A DNA stretch of 64,000 nucleotides from Jeongeupia sp. HS-3. Lineage in GTDB: Bacteria; Pseudomonadota; Gammaproteobacteria; Burkholderiales; Chitinibacteraceae. The stretch is from contig NZ_AP024094.1 of NCBI RefSeq assembly GCF_015140455.1, positions 1,116,001-1,180,000 on the forward strand, given 5' to 3'. Numbering within the stretch: the first letter of the stretch is position 1; every line of letters begins with the position of its first letter. A program made the translations under genes and the position numbers. The notes below the pieces were generated by a model that searched no databases, was not told where the DNA came from, and saw only the letters and a program-made list of their open reading frames with translations. Below, piece after piece: positions 28,693 to 39,016 of this stretch.

Positions 28693-30456
28693 TCACTCTT
28701 CGTGCTGCTGCAGCGCCCACAACCGTGCGTAGTGCCCGTCGCGCGCAAGCAGTTCAAAGTGGGTGCCGCGCTCGACGATGCGACCATCGTCCATCACGCC
28801 AATCTCATCGGCATCGGCAATCGTCGACAAACGGTGCGCAATGATCAGCGTGGTGCGGTTGGCCGAAATCGCTTTCAGCTCGGCCTGAATGCCCTTCTCG
28901 GTCTTCGAATCGAGCGCGCTCGTAGCTTCGTCGAAAATCAGGATCGGCGGATTCTTGAGAATGGTGCGGGCAATCGCCACACGCTGCTTTTCGCCGCCGG
29001 AGAGCTTGAGCCCGCGCTCGCCCACCATGGTGTCGAAGCCGTCGGGCAGCTTCTCGATGAAATCGTAGATATGTGCCGCCCGCGCCGCCTCGATCACTTC
29101 TTCACGGCTGGCGCCGGTTTGGCCGTAGGCGATGTTGTAATAGATGGTGTCATTGAACAGCACCGTATCCTGCGGAACGATGCCGATGTGCGCGCGCAAA
29201 CTCTCTTGCGTCATGGCCCGCAAGTCGATGCCATTGATCGCCACTTGCCCCTGCCAGACGTCATAGAAACGGTATAGCAGTCGCGACAGCGTGGATTTCC
29301 CTGCACCGCTGGCACCAACCACCGCCAGCGTCTTGCCCGCCGGGATTTCGAAGCTCACACCGTGCAGGATCTGCCGGTTGCGGTCGTAGCCAAAATCAAC
29401 CTGCTCGAAACGGATCGTTGCGCTATCGGTTCGCAGCGTCGTCGCGCCGGGCGCATCCTTGATCTCGGCGTTCTGGCGCATCAGCGCGAACATTTTTTCC
29501 ATATCGGCGAGCGAGTGCTTGATCTCGCGATAAACGAAACCAAGGAAGTTCAACGGCGCGTAGAGCTGCAGCAGGAAGGCGTTCACCAGCACCAGATCGC
29601 CCAGCGTCATCTTGCCACTGGCGACATCACGCGCCGCCAGCCACACCAGCGCGGTGACGCCAGCGGCGATGATCACCGCCTGACCGGCGTTCAGCAGCGA
29701 CAGCGACACCTGATTCTTGACCGAGGCGGTTTCCCACTTTTCCAGGCTACGATCGTAGCGCGAGGCTTCCCAGCGCTCGTTGTTGAAATACTTGACGGTT
29801 TCATAGTTCAGCAGCGCATCGACCGCACGGGTATTGGCCTTGGAATCGAGATCGTTCATCTGCCGGCGAAACGCCATACGCCACTCGGTGATGCCAAGCG
29901 TGAACCCGATGTAGATGACGATGGTGCCGAAGGTGATCGCGGCGAAGTACCAGTCGTACTTTTTCAACAAGATGATCGCGACGAGGATGATTTCAATCAG
30001 CGTCGGCAGGATATTGAACAGCATGAAATTGAGCAGGAAGGCGATACCCTTGGTACCCCGATCAATATCACGGCTCATCCCCCCCGTTTGCCGCTCCAGA
30101 TGAAAGCGCAAACTCAGCGCACTCAGGTGCTCGAACACCTGCAGGGCCACCTTGCGGATCGACCCTTGCGTGACCTTGGCGAACACTGCATCGCGCAATT
30201 CACCAAACACTGACGAGCACATCCGCAGTGCGCCGTAGGCCAGCACCAGCGCAACCGGCATCACCATGAGGCCCTTGCTGCCATCGAGCGAGTCGACAAT
30301 CCCCTTCAGGACCAGCGGTACGGCGACGTTGGCAAACTTGGCGGTAATCAGCAGCCCCAGCGCCAGCAGAACGCGATTTTTGTAGCGCCAGAGATAGGGA
30401 AACAGCGTACGCAAGGTATGCCAATCGTTACGCGGTGCAGAATCGGGAATAGCCAT
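28693..30456 (-). CDS. Atm1-type ABC exporter (fused membrane and ATPase domains)
   Basis: The 587-residue half-transporter has six membrane segments (about 25-320) followed by an ABC domain with Walker A GASGAGKST, signature LSGGEKQRV and Walker B ILIFDEATSALD, plus the switch histidine in AHRLST. Segments such as FHLERQTGGMSRDIDRGTKGI and LLNYETVKYFNNE are characteristic of the Atm1/HMT1 group, which exports glutathione conjugates or heavy metal-thiol complexes. It would work as a homodimer in the inner membrane. The substrate is inferred from the family. Confidence 0.9.
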   Translation of the reverse strand: MAIPDSAPRNDWHTLRTLFPYLWRYKNRVLLALGLLITAKFANVAVPLVLKGIVDSLDGSKGLMVMPVALVLAYGALRMCSSVFGELRDAVFAKVTQGSIRKVALQVFEHLSALSLRFHLERQTGGMSRDIDRGTKGIAFLLNFMLFNILPTLIEIILVAIILLKKYDWYFAAITFGTIVIYIGFTLGITEWRMAFRRQMNDLDSKANTRAVDALLNYETVKYFNNERWEASRYDRSLEKWETASVKNQVSLSLLNAGQAVIIAAGVTALVWLAARDVASGKMTLGDLVLVNAFLLQLYAPLNFLGFVYREIKHSLADMEKMFALMRQNAEIKDAPGATTLRTDSATIRFEQVDFGYDRNRQILHGVSFEIPAGKTLAVVGASGAGKSTLSRLLYRFYDVWQGQVAINGIDLRAMTQESLRAHIGIVPQDTVLFNDTIYYNIAYGQTGASREEVIEAARAAHIYDFIEKLPDGFDTMVGERGLKLSGGEKQRVAIARTILKNPPILIFDEATSALDSKTEKGIQAELKAISANRTTLIIAHRLSTIADADEIGVMDDGRIVERGTHFELLARDGHYARLWALQQHEE

Positions 30457-30507
30457 GATCGTTTTTCGTTTTTGTTAAAAGCGGAATATTCGTGCTCGAT
30501 ACAAATG

Positions 30508-30545
30508 GCTGCGCCACGCCCTGCTGGTTGCAAGGCGTGGCGCAG
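30508..30545. repeat. 13-bp inverted repeat downstream of apaG
   Basis: GCTGCGCCACGCC and GGCGTGGCGCAGC flank a 12-base loop. No T-run follows on either strand. It lies between apaG (stop at 30562) and the exporter start, so it may be a 3' end structure. Confidence 0.5.
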
Positions 30546-30561
30546 CGTATTCGCGATCGTT

Positions 30562-30945
30562 TCAGTGCAGCGTGCGCGGAATTGACAGGACGAACTCGGG
30601 AATGTCGGCGTGAAACTCGACCCCCTCTTCGGTGCGCATCAGATAACTGCCCTGCATCGTGCCCACCGGGGTCTCCAGGGTTGTGCCGCTCATATACTCG
30701 AATGACTGCCCCGGCTGCAGCATCGGCTGCTCGCCGACCACTCCCAGTCCGCGCACCTCCTGCACCCGCCCTTGCATGTCCCGAATGATCCAGTGCCGGG
30801 ACACCAACTGCGCGGCCACATCGCCGTGGTTGGTAATCCTGATGTGATATGCAAAGACAAAGCGATCCTCTTCTTCGTCCGACTGCTCGGCGATGAAGCT
30901 GGCGCGCGGCAACACTTCGATATTGAACTTGGGACTATCGCTCAT
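30562..30945 (-). CDS. apaG: ApaG (Co2+/Mg2+ efflux-associated protein)
   Basis: ApaG is a small Fn3-like beta protein of uncertain biochemical role, linked by name to cobalt and magnesium efflux. The 127-residue product from ATG 30943-30945 matches the family along its length: the [12 protein letters not shown] segment, RHWIIRD..G...EVRG.GVVGEQP and PG..FEYMSGT.L.TP.GTM.GSY. The upstream in-frame extension to 31002 crosses the likely promoter zone and is rejected. It is divergent from rpe. Confidence 0.95.
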   Translation of the reverse strand: MSDSPKFNIEVLPRASFIAEQSDEEEDRFVFAYHIRITNHGDVAAQLVSRHWIIRDMQGRVQEVRGLGVVGEQPMLQPGQSFEYMSGTTLETPVGTMQGSYLMRTEEGVEFHADIPEFVLSIPRTLH

Positions 30946-31045
30946 GCACGAACCCCGATTGATGGAGGACAATCTTAACAGGCTGACGCCCTCGCCGCGC
31001 ACTCAGCACCGGTACAATCCAAGCAATCCATGTCGGAGTCGACCC

Positions 31046-31729
31046 ATGAGCCAGTTCCGCATTGCCCCGAGCATCCTTTCTGCCGACTTTGCCCGTCTGG
31101 GCGAGGAAATCAGCAGCGTCATCGCCGCTGGTGCCGGCCTGATCCACTTTGACGTGATGGACAACCATTACGTCCCCAACCTGACCATCGGCCCGCTGGT
31201 TTGCGAGGCGATCAAGCCCTACGCCACCGTGCCGATCGATGTGCACCTGATGGTCAAGCCGGTCGACCGTATCGTTCCCGACTTCGCCAAGGCCGGCGCC
31301 AACATCATCACCTTTCACCCGGAAGCGTCGGACCACATCGACCGGACGCTCGGCCTGATTCGCGAACATGGTTGCCAGGCCGGGCTGGTGTTCAACCCGG
31401 CCACCTCGCTCGATCACCTCGACTACGTGCTCGACAAGGTCGACATGGTGCTGCTGATGTCGGTCAACCCCGGCTTCGGCGGCCAGTCGTTCATCCCGGC
31501 GATGCTCGACAAGGCCCGCGCCGCGCGCACCAAGCTTGATGCCTACAAGGACAGAACCGGTCGCCATATCAATCTGGAAATCGACGGTGGCGTCAAAATC
31601 GACAATATCGGCGCCATCGCCGCTGCCGGGGTCGATACCTTCGTCGCGGGCTCGGCGGTGTTTGGCCATCCGGACTACAAGAGCGTGATCGACGCGATGC
31701 ATGTCGAAATCGCCAAGGCACTCGCATGA
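31046..31729 (+). CDS. rpe: Ribulose-phosphate 3-epimerase
   Basis: Rpe interconverts ribulose 5-phosphate and xylulose 5-phosphate in the pentose phosphate pathway. The 227-residue TIM barrel has the metal-binding and catalytic marks: APSILSADF near the start, [22 protein letters not shown] and EIDGGV. ATG 31046 follows GGAGT and gives the usual N-terminus; the upstream open frame is ignored. A TACAAT box at 31013-31018 may be the promoter -10. The stop overlaps the gph start as ATGA. Confidence 0.97.
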   Translation: MSQFRIAPSILSADFARLGEEISSVIAAGAGLIHFDVMDNHYVPNLTIGPLVCEAIKPYATVPIDVHLMVKPVDRIVPDFAKAGANIITFHPEASDHIDRTLGLIREHGCQAGLVFNPATSLDHLDYVLDKVDMVLLMSVNPGFGGQSFIPAMLDKARAARTKLDAYKDRTGRHINLEIDGGVKIDNIGAIAAAGVDTFVAGSAVFGHPDYKSVIDAMHVEIAKALA

Positions 31730-32388
31730 CGATTCGCGCCTTTGCCTTTGATCTGGATGGCACCCTTGTCGATTCGATCGCCGACCTCGCTCGCGCCGCC
31801 AACGCCGCACGCGCCGATCTCGGCCTCTCGGCGCTGGCCGAAGCCGCGGTGGAAAGCTACGTCGGCGATGGCGCGCACAGCCTCGTCGCACGCACGCTGG
31901 CCGATGATCACGACGCCGACTGGACAAATACGCCCGAGCAGCAGGAGGCGATGCAACGCTTCGACCTGCATTACAAGGCGGGACTGACGATCGCGACGCG
32001 TTTTTACCCCAAGGTCCAGGAAACACTGCACGCGCTGCACGAACTGGGTCTGCCACTGGCGATCGTCACCAACAAGCCCGAGCGCTACACCTTGCCGCTG
32101 CTACGCGAGCTGGGCGTATCCGAACAGTTCGACGTCGTCGTCGGCGGTGACACCCTGGCCGAGCGCAAACCGTCGGCGCTGCCGCTGCAATATGTAAGCG
32201 AGCGCCTTGGCGTTGCGGCGGACGAAATACTGATGGTCGGCGACTCGAAGAACGACATCCTCGCCGCCCGCGCCGCCGGCTGCCCGGTGGTGGCGGTCGA
32301 GTATGGCTATGGCAGCGACGTGCATGCGCTTGGCGCCGACCGGGTGATCGGGGTGTTTTCCGAGCTGCTGGAATTCGTCGAGGAATAG
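31726..32388 (+). CDS. gph: Phosphoglycolate phosphatase
   Basis: Gph removes phosphate from 2-phosphoglycolate, a by-product of DNA repair and oxygenase reactions. The 220-residue HAD-family protein has motif [10 protein letters not shown] (nucleophile D9, acid D11), motif II in AIVTNK, and motifs III/IV in K165-region PSALPL...[15 protein letters not shown]. The four-base overlap with rpe indicates coupled translation; rpe-gph is a conserved pair in proteobacteria. A bidirectional terminator separates it from convergent folA. Confidence 0.94.
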   Translation: MTIRAFAFDLDGTLVDSIADLARAANAARADLGLSALAEAAVESYVGDGAHSLVARTLADDHDADWTNTPEQQEAMQRFDLHYKAGLTIATRFYPKVQETLHALHELGLPLAIVTNKPERYTLPLLRELGVSEQFDVVVGGDTLAERKPSALPLQYVSERLGVAADEILMVGDSKNDILAARAAGCPVVAVEYGYGSDVHALGADRVIGVFSELLEFVEE

Positions 32389-32406
32389 CGCTCCGGATCG
32401 TCAATG

Positions 32407-32435
32407 CAAAACGGGCCGTCATGGCCCGTTTTTTC
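32407..32435. terminator. Bidirectional terminator between gph and folA
   Basis: The stem AACGGGCC/GGCCCGTT is followed by a T-run on the plus strand and, less strongly, TTTTGC on the minus strand. Confidence 0.85.
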
Positions 32436-32464
32436 ATTCAATGCTTGAAACCCGTGCCAACGAC

Positions 32465-32950
32465 TCAGCGACGGCGATAAGTCACAAAGGAATAAGCGAC
32501 GCCCTTGCTGCTCACCTGATCGTCCCGCCCAATGACTTCCCACACCGATGCGGGAATCTCCGGAAAGAAAGCATCGCCATCGGGCGACAGCGCAACCTCG
32601 GTGAGATAAAGCACATCGGCCAGCGCCAAGGCTTGCCGATAAATTTCGCCGCCCCCGATCACGAAGACCGTCTCATCGCGGGCGCATGCAGCCAGCGCGG
32701 CGTCGATACTGGTAAACACTTCAGCGCCATCGGCGCGCCAACTGGCATCGCGACTGATCACCAGATGCCGCCGCCCCGGCAGCAGCCCCGGCAGCGACTC
32801 AAAGGTCTTGCGCCCCATCAGCATCGGCGCCCCCATGGTCAAGGCCTTGAAGTGCTTCAAGTCCTCGGGCAGATGCCAGGGCAACTTGTTGTCGATGCCG
32901 ATGACGCGGTTTTGTCCGAGCGCGGAAATAATAGCCAACTGCATGGTCAT
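32465..32950 (-). CDS. folA: Dihydrofolate reductase
   Basis: FolA reduces dihydrofolate to tetrahydrofolate with NADPH; it regenerates the folate oxidised by ThyA, encoded nearby. The 161-residue product shows IISALGQNRVIGIDNKLPWHLPEDLKHFK (active-site loop and substrate aspartate/glutamate region), MGRKTFESLP and the cofactor loop FVIGGGEIY. Start 32950 makes an ATGA overlap with the upstream unknown gene; ATG 32944 is possible too. The order thyA-unknown-folA suggests one operon. Confidence 0.96.
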   Translation of the reverse strand: MTMQLAIISALGQNRVIGIDNKLPWHLPEDLKHFKALTMGAPMLMGRKTFESLPGLLPGRRHLVISRDASWRADGAEVFTSIDAALAACARDETVFVIGGGEIYRQALALADVLYLTEVALSPDGDAFFPEIPASVWEVIGRDDQVSSKGVAYSFVTYRRR

Positions 32951-33609
32951 ATCTTCAAAATATTCTGTTGGAACGATGCGGTGCGCCCATCGAGATAAGC
33001 CTCTACCCCGGCCAACTGCGTGCGCAGCGCAGACCTGGCAATGAATCGCTCGAGTGAGTCGTCCGGAACAGCAAAGCGGTAATGATGCCCGTCCCGACTC
33101 AAGTGCCCGCGACCGAGCAAATCGTGCAACTCCGCCCTGTACGCGATACAAAACCCTTTAGACAGCGAAACCGGGCGTTGACCGAACGCGGAGTACTTGC
33201 AGATCGTCATGTACACGAGAAATGTAGCGGCCTCGAACAAGACACCGGTACTCAGCTCGTTATCCCGATCGATCTTGTCGCCAGGCAACCACAACTCGCC
33301 CAACAGCCACTTCCCGCCATCCAGCCACATCGCGGCAATTTTTTTTGCTTCACTCGGAAAACACAGCTCCAGATTAGCTTTGCGGGCAAAGACCTTGCTT
33401 CTGCTGCGCAGGATGCCTTCCAGCTCCCGCTTCACCGAGGAAAAGGTCTCGCCGCCGCGCCGGGTCATTTCCGCTTGAATGCGGGCAAGGAGATCGAACA
33501 AGCCATGCTCGGCACAAATTCGCGACAACATCGCCAGCACCTTGTCCGGATGTTGCTCGACCGGCATATCAAGGAGTTCTTTGACGCGCGGCGGAAGCGT
33601 AAATGACAC
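32947..33609 (-). CDS. Protein of unknown function between thyA and folA
   Basis: I do not recognise this 220-residue protein. It appears soluble, with no signal peptide or membrane segment. An N-terminal helical half with several arginine/lysine clusters (VKRELEGILRSRSKVFARK) is followed by a region with WLDGGKWLLGELWLPGDK and aromatic-rich FLVYMTICKYSAFGQRP. It starts 11 bases after the thyA stop and its own stop overlaps folA as ATGA, so it is tightly embedded in a folate/thymidylate operon. A link to folate or nucleotide metabolism is only suggested by this position. Confidence 0.7.
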   Translation of the reverse strand: MSFTLPPRVKELLDMPVEQHPDKVLAMLSRICAEHGLFDLLARIQAEMTRRGGETFSSVKRELEGILRSRSKVFARKANLELCFPSEAKKIAAMWLDGGKWLLGELWLPGDKIDRDNELSTGVLFEAATFLVYMTICKYSAFGQRPVSLSKGFCIAYRAELHDLLGRGHLSRDGHHYRFAVPDDSLERFIARSALRTQLAGVEAYLDGRTASFQQNILKI

Positions 33610-33620
33610 GACCGCTGATC

Positions 33621-34415
33621 TTAAACCGCTACCGGCGCTTTGATCGCCGGGTGGGATTGGTAGTTCTCAAGCGTAAAGTCATCAAACTCGAACGCAAATA
33701 GATCTTGCCGCGCCGGATTGAGCTTCATCGTCGGCAAAGGCAAAGGCTCGCGCGCCAGTTGCGTTTTAACTTGCTCAAGGTGATTTGAATAGATATGGCA
33801 ATCGCCACCGGTCCAGACAAAATCACCCGGCTTGAGCCCGCAAGCCTGCGCCACCATCATCACCAACAGCGAGTACGAGGCGATGTTGAATGGCACGCCG
33901 AGGAAAAGATCGGCACTGCGCTGGTAGAGCTGACAAGACAGCTTGCCATCGGCGACATAGAACTGAAAAAAGGCATGGCATGGCGGTAGCGCCATGTTTT
34001 CGATTTCGCCGACGTTCCACGCCGAAACGATAATCCGGCGCGAATCCGGATTGGTTTTCAGCGTTTTGACGACCTCGGCAATCTGGTCGATGTGACGGCC
34101 GTCCGCAGTCGGCCAGCTTCGCCACTGGTAGCCGTAAATCGGCCCCAGCTCACCATCCTCACGCGCCCACTCGTTCCAGATCGATACGCCGCGCTCTTTC
34201 AACCAGTTGTTATTGGTTTCGCCACGCAGGAACCACAGCAGTTCGTAAACGATCGACTTCAGATGGGCTTTCTTGGTCGTCACCAGCGGGAAGCCCTGCG
34301 ACAAATCGAATCGCATCTGCCGGCCGAAGACCGATAAGGTGCCGGTGCCGGTTCGATCTTCCTTCTTCGCACCGTGATCGAGAACATCCTGAAGAAGGTC
34401 GAGGTATTGCCGCAT
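33621..34415 (-). CDS. thyA: Thymidylate synthase
   Basis: ThyA methylates dUMP to dTMP using methylene-tetrahydrofolate. From ATG 34413-34415 the product has 264 residues, exactly the length of the E. coli enzyme, with catalytic C146 in [10 protein letters not shown], the folate-binding [11 protein letters not shown] start, and the [13 protein letters not shown] and DCHIYSNH substrate motifs. The C-terminus ends KAPVAV. The open frame continues 135 codons upstream without support and is rejected. It heads the thyA-unknown-folA group. Confidence 0.97.
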   Translation of the reverse strand: MRQYLDLLQDVLDHGAKKEDRTGTGTLSVFGRQMRFDLSQGFPLVTTKKAHLKSIVYELLWFLRGETNNNWLKERGVSIWNEWAREDGELGPIYGYQWRSWPTADGRHIDQIAEVVKTLKTNPDSRRIIVSAWNVGEIENMALPPCHAFFQFYVADGKLSCQLYQRSADLFLGVPFNIASYSLLVMMVAQACGLKPGDFVWTGGDCHIYSNHLEQVKTQLAREPLPLPTMKLNPARQDLFAFEFDDFTLENYQSHPAIKAPVAV

Positions 34416-34458
34416 CGTATCGCTCCGTACTGGCCGGCGTGGACATCCGGCAATCGCA

Positions 34459-36579
34459 TCAAACCTCGATTCTACCGCCCCGTTCCAACATCTGCGCTGC
34501 TTTGTCGGCCGGTGCCGGCGTGAATGCGTCGGCTTGCGGCAGTGAAACGGTAAACGTCGTGCCATGACCGAGCAGGCTGTCGCAACGCACGCCGCCACCC
34601 ATTTCCTCGGCCAGGCGCTTGACGATGGAAAGGCCAAGGCCGGTGGTATGTTCGCCACCGGTCGGCACAGCGGAAAGCCGGCCAAACTTGCGGAACAGTT
34701 TATCCATTTCGTGCGGCGCAATCCCGGGGCCACGATCACACACCGCGACTTCAACCATTCCGAGCAGTGATACGGCACCAACCTCGATCCGGCTTTGGTG
34801 TGGCGCGTACTTGGAGGCATTCGATATCAGATTATCGAACACCTGCCACAAGGCTTGCCGATCGGCGAGCACCATCAGGCCGCTGGCCTGCGCATGGCAG
34901 CGCTGCTGCTTTTCCTCCAGCCGCCCTTCCCAGCTGGTCAGCAGCTCGGCGAGCACCTCATCCAGCGCAAGCGGCTCCAGCGTCAATCGATACTGGCCCG
35001 ATTCAAGCGTATTGATATCGAGCAGATTGCCAAGAATGCACTGAATGCGGTGTGCCAGCTGCGTGATGCCGGACAAGCGATCGCGCACGCGCTCCTTGGG
35101 CCAGACATCGAATTTACTGCTAATCAGACTGGCCATGCCGCCGATGCTGGCGACCGGATTTTTCAGATCGTGCGCGGCGATGGTCAGCAGTTCGTTTTTT
35201 TCTTCGTTCAAACGCGAAAGCTCGACATTGACCGTTTCCAGCTCGGCGTTACGCTGCGCCAGCTCATCGGTGCGGGCACTCACCTGCTCTTCAAGATGAT
35301 GGCGATGATGCGCAATGGTCGTCGCCATGGTATCGAAACTGCGGGCCAACTCACCCAGCTCGTCGGTGCGATCGATATCCAGTGGATGCGTATGACGCCC
35401 CTGTGCCAATGACTGAATCGCAGACTTCAAGCGCCCAAGCGGGCGGGCGACATCGACCTTGAGCACCCAGGCCATCAAACCCAGTTCAATCAACAAGGCA
35501 ACCAGACCTAACAGCAAGACCATGCTTGCGGCCAGCGCGGCCTTTTCCTGCAGCAGTTTTTTCGGATAGACGATGACGAACAACCAATCGGCACCGCGAA
35601 TCTGCGCCATGCCCAGCCAGGACTGCCCATCGGTGCTTTCAACAAAAAGCTGCTTGGGTGATGCCTTGGAAATGGCCGAGTACAGATCACGCAAGCCGGC
35701 ATCGTCGGTATCATGCAGATTGTAATGACCACGACTGGCTTCGATCTGCTGCATCCGCTCCGGATGGGCGATCAGATCGCCTTGCCGCGTCACGATGAAA
35801 TTGGTTGTACCTGGAATACCAACGCTGTTGGTGCGCCCGATCAACTGGTCGAGCAGCACATCCTGCCCGGCGCCGCCCAGATAGCGGCCCAGATAGTCGA
35901 TCGGTGTAACGACCGAGACCATCCACTGCATCGCCTGTTTGTCGAAGTAGATACCGGTCCAGAATGTCTTGCGTTCGGGATTGCGTGCCGGCGTTGCGCC
36001 CAGCTCGGTTTCAAGGTCGAACTCGAAATCCGCCACCGAGCCATTGCGCGCGTAATTGAGATCCGGCAGGAACATCAAACTGGCATCGGAGATGTTCAGA
36101 TCGATGAACGTATCGTAATAACGATTTCGAAACGCCGGCCCGTACTGACTCAGCAGATCGTAACCAAGCATCACCTGACGCATGAATTCGGGTGTCAACT
36201 CGATCCGCGGCAAGAGTGCGACGGTGGCGCGGTATTCAAAATCGTCGCGTTCGACCCGGACACGCCACATACCATCCCGATCCTGCTTCAATAAGGCATG
36301 GAAATCGGCGGAGACATCCTTGCCCTGCATCTGCGCGTAGCGGCGAATGAATTCGTTGCGCAGCAGCTTGGTATTGGTTTCAGCCTGAAGAAAGGGCTCG
36401 CTCTCGAGCTGGCTGCGTGCCTTGATGTACTTTTCGAGATTGCCCAGCGCCTCTTCCTGCAGGCGCATATAGCTGTAGTAATAGCTGACAGCCGAAATAG
36501 CCAACGACACGATGGTGATCCGGAAAGCCATGTTCCGCAGTACGCGGCGAAATAAACTGCTTTGTGTGGTGCGCTCCAT
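34459..36579 (-). CDS. Membrane sensor histidine kinase with large periplasmic domain
   Basis: This 706-residue kinase has a first membrane segment (about 20-38), a long periplasmic region (about 40-350) of the double-Cache type, a second membrane segment (about 352-372), HAMP (about 375-430), a short coiled coil, a HisKA domain with phospho-accepting H470 in [10 protein letters not shown], and an ATPase domain with N-box [18 protein letters not shown] and the G2 box [11 protein letters not shown]. No response regulator gene is next to it, so it is an orphan in this window. The ligand is unknown. It lies 43 bases upstream of thyA, but no functional link is evident. Confidence 0.92.
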   Translation of the reverse strand: MERTTQSSLFRRVLRNMAFRITIVSLAISAVSYYYSYMRLQEEALGNLEKYIKARSQLESEPFLQAETNTKLLRNEFIRRYAQMQGKDVSADFHALLKQDRDGMWRVRVERDDFEYRATVALLPRIELTPEFMRQVMLGYDLLSQYGPAFRNRYYDTFIDLNISDASLMFLPDLNYARNGSVADFEFDLETELGATPARNPERKTFWTGIYFDKQAMQWMVSVVTPIDYLGRYLGGAGQDVLLDQLIGRTNSVGIPGTTNFIVTRQGDLIAHPERMQQIEASRGHYNLHDTDDAGLRDLYSAISKASPKQLFVESTDGQSWLGMAQIRGADWLFVIVYPKKLLQEKAALAASMVLLLGLVALLIELGLMAWVLKVDVARPLGRLKSAIQSLAQGRHTHPLDIDRTDELGELARSFDTMATTIAHHRHHLEEQVSARTDELAQRNAELETVNVELSRLNEEKNELLTIAAHDLKNPVASIGGMASLISSKFDVWPKERVRDRLSGITQLAHRIQCILGNLLDINTLESGQYRLTLEPLALDEVLAELLTSWEGRLEEKQQRCHAQASGLMVLADRQALWQVFDNLISNASKYAPHQSRIEVGAVSLLGMVEVAVCDRGPGIAPHEMDKLFRKFGRLSAVPTGGEHTTGLGLSIVKRLAEEMGGGVRCDSLLGHGTTFTVSLPQADAFTPAPADKAAQMLERGGRIEV

Positions 36580-36633
36580 GCGCGGAGCATACCCAAGGAG
36601 AAAGATACGCGCAAAACTGAAATCAGGTCTGTA

Positions 36634-37203
36634 TCAGCTTGGGCGCTCTATTTCCAGCGCCACGTACCGCACGGCGATGATTTCGATCTCTTCAACACCA
36701 CCCGGCAAATGCAGCCTGACCGCATCACCCTCGCGAGCGCGGAGCAATGCCCGGGCAATCGGCGCCGTCCAGCTGACGTAGTGCCGTTTCAGATCGGTTT
36801 CATCGACACCAACAATCGAGACCGTTTCTTCATCGCCATTGGCACGCAAATAGTCGACGGTGGCACCAAAGAAAACCTGATCGGTTGCCTCGCGCGCCTC
36901 CGGATCAACCACTTCGGCATTTTCAAGCCGCTTGGTCAGGAAGCGAATCCGCCTATCGGTCTCGCGCAGCTTTTTTTTGCCGTAGATGTAATCGCCATTT
37001 TCCGAGCGGTCGCCATTGCTGGCGGCCCAGTTGATGATCTGGGTCAGCTCCGGCCTGGCTTTGGTGACCAGATCGTGCAGCTCGGTCTTGAGGCGCCGCC
37101 AGCCGCCGGGCGTCATATAGTTCTTGCTGCCGATCGGCACCTTGAGCTCGACGGGTAGATCGTCGTCGCCCTGATCATCTTCTTTGGTGAAAGCCTTGCT
37201 CAT
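36634..37203 (-). CDS. greB: Transcription elongation factor GreB
   Basis: GreB rescues backtracked RNA polymerase by stimulating cleavage of the transcript's 3' end. The 189-residue protein has the N-terminal coiled coil with the acidic tip at NGDRSENGDYIYGKKKLRETDRRIRFL, followed by the FKBP-like domain. The YIYGKK sequence separates GreB from GreA. A 28-residue N-terminal extension before the usual ITP.GW start (here MTPGGW) is present. It follows rluB on the same strand after 13 bases. Confidence 0.94.
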   Translation of the reverse strand: MSKAFTKEDDQGDDDLPVELKVPIGSKNYMTPGGWRRLKTELHDLVTKARPELTQIINWAASNGDRSENGDYIYGKKKLRETDRRIRFLTKRLENAEVVDPEAREATDQVFFGATVDYLRANGDEETVSIVGVDETDLKRHYVSWTAPIARALLRAREGDAVRLHLPGGVEEIEIIAVRYVALEIERPS

Positions 37204-37216
37204 CGCGGTCGCTCAG

Positions 37217-38350
37217 TTACTCTTTGGCTTCGCCATTGAGCTTCAGCCCGGCCCACTTCATCACGGCCAGCACTTCGGTTTCGGATAGCTCATAGAACTG
37301 GCCACGTTTGAGCCGCCCCGGCAAGGTCAGCGCGCCAAAACGCACCCGCATCAGTCGCGACACCGTCAGGCCATAGTGCTCGAACATCCGCCGCACTTCA
37401 CGATTCCGGCCTTCCTTCAGCACCACGCTGTACCAGCGGTTGGTGCCTTCGCCGCCCTGAGCGCGGATAGACGTGAATTTGGCCGGACCATCGTCAAGCT
37501 CGATGCCTTTGCGCAACTCGGTCATTTGCTCCTCGGTCAGCTCACCCAACACGCGCACGGCGTATTCGCGCTCCATTTCAAAGCGCGGATGGGTCATCTG
37601 GTTGGCCAGATCGCCCGAGGTGGTAAAGATCAGCAAGCCGCTGGTATTGAAGTCGAGCCGGCCGACGGCAATCCACTTACTCGACGTCAATCGCGGCAAG
37701 CGCTCGAAGACGGTGACGCGACCTTGTGGATCGTCACGGGTAACCAACTCGCCTTCTTGCTTGTGATAGAGCACCACCCGGGCAAGACGATCCGGCCAGC
37801 GCATGGTGACACGCTTGCCATCGAGACGAACCTCGTCACCCGGCTTCACCTTGGCGCCCAGCTCGGCGATTTTGCCGTTCACGCTGACGCGCGCGGCAGC
37901 AATCAGCTCTTCCATATCGCGGCGCGAACCGATGCCGCTAAAAGCCAGCGCTTTTTGCAGGCGCTCCTCACCCACTTGCTCGGTCGTCAGGCGCTTGGCA
38001 CGCAGCTGTTTTTGCACCGCAACTTCGTGTTGCGAGCCAGCGCGCTGACGCATGCGCTTGGCCTTGGTGACCACATCACGACGCTTTTGCTCAACCCCTG
38101 CTGCTACCGGAGTACGGCGCTCCGTACTTGCCCCCTCGGCTTGCGGCGCAGGACGACCCTGCCTGGGGGCGGGAGCGGCCTTTCCGGCGACGCCACTGCG
38201 AGGCGGTTTGCCCCCGGAAATGAATTCATCACCAGGGCGGCGTGGTGTAGCGCCTTTTTTATTACGGCTTGCAAGCCCGGCTCGCTGCTGGTCAGCCGCC
38301 TTCTGTTCGCGGATCGCCGGCTGAGGGCGACGGGCACGGGTGGTTTTCAT
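37217..38350 (-). CDS. rluB: 23S rRNA pseudouridine(2605) synthase RluB-like
   Basis: RluB isomerises a uridine in helix 93 of 23S rRNA. The 377-residue protein has an S4 RNA-binding domain (about 129-175) and the RsuA-type catalytic domain with nucleophile D233 in GRLDFNTSGLL, plus the family segments EYAVRVLG and KEGRNREVRRMFEHYG. The first 115 residues form a long basic, low-complexity extension (KTTRARRPQ..., many R, K, A, P) that probably binds RNA and is not part of the enzyme core. Distinguishing RluB from RluE/RluF rests on overall order and length. It is followed closely by greB. Confidence 0.9.
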   Translation of the reverse strand: MKTTRARRPQPAIREQKAADQQRAGLASRNKKGATPRRPGDEFISGGKPPRSGVAGKAAPAPRQGRPAPQAEGASTERRTPVAAGVEQKRRDVVTKAKRMRQRAGSQHEVAVQKQLRAKRLTTEQVGEERLQKALAFSGIGSRRDMEELIAAARVSVNGKIAELGAKVKPGDEVRLDGKRVTMRWPDRLARVVLYHKQEGELVTRDDPQGRVTVFERLPRLTSSKWIAVGRLDFNTSGLLIFTTSGDLANQMTHPRFEMEREYAVRVLGELTEEQMTELRKGIELDDGPAKFTSIRAQGGEGTNRWYSVVLKEGRNREVRRMFEHYGLTVSRLMRVRFGALTLPGRLKRGQFYELSETEVLAVMKWAGLKLNGEAKE

Positions 38351-38472
38351 GATGTTCGATAATCCGGGGGTAACAGATGATTATATCGCGTACGGCGGGT
38401 GCCGATCACACCGGCCGCCAAACAAACAAGGCCACCCGAAGGCGGCCCCATGAGTTCGACACCCGCAAGCCA

Positions 38473-38919
38473 TCAGCGTTCGGTAAAAAAGGCAATACTA
38501 CCCAGACTGGTCAGGCCAAGATTAAAGTGCTGATTCTTGAAGCGATCGGTATCGCGCAGCTCGGCCTTGCGCAGGATTTCATACAAAAGCTCTACTTCCT
38601 TGAACATCTTGAGCACACGGGTATCGGCATTGAGACGCGCTTCAATCGCCTCTTTTGCGGCATGCTCGCTGGTCACGACGATCTCGCCAGCTTCACCACC
38701 ACTCAATTGCACTGCAGGCGGGATATGAACATCCATGGCATCAAAATGGCCACCGATCTCGTCACCAAGGTGCTTGAGTTCGGCGGCGGCCTTTTGCCGG
38801 ACATCGGCAAGCCGAAACGTACCGCCGTTCGGGACGATACCCAGAAAGCGGGCGATACCTTCATCAAGCTCCCACTGATCGTTATCGGCTTGGCCACTCG
38901 GTGTTTTTACGGCGTCCAC
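38473..38919 (-). CDS. Conserved-looking protein of unknown function
   Basis: I do not recognise this 148-residue soluble protein. It has a mixed composition with no signal peptide or membrane segment; helices dominate (AAAELKHLGDEIGGHF, EAIEARLNADTRVLKMFKEVELLYEIL). It begins MDAVKTPSGQADND and ends SIAFFTER. It lies alone between mutS and rluB on the same strand, with gaps of about 100 bases on each side. Codon pattern matches its neighbours, so it is probably a true gene. Confidence 0.55.
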   Translation of the reverse strand: MDAVKTPSGQADNDQWELDEGIARFLGIVPNGGTFRLADVRQKAAAELKHLGDEIGGHFDAMDVHIPPAVQLSGGEAGEIVVTSEHAAKEAIEARLNADTRVLKMFKEVELLYEILRKAELRDTDRFKNQHFNLGLTSLGSIAFFTER

Positions 38920-39016
38920 GATATTGCTCCTCTATACGTTCGCTGCTGAATATGTTTCTAGCTTAGATTGGCGAACGGTTTTATTTGTCTGGTTGTGACT
39001 TGTTACCTTAACAAGC

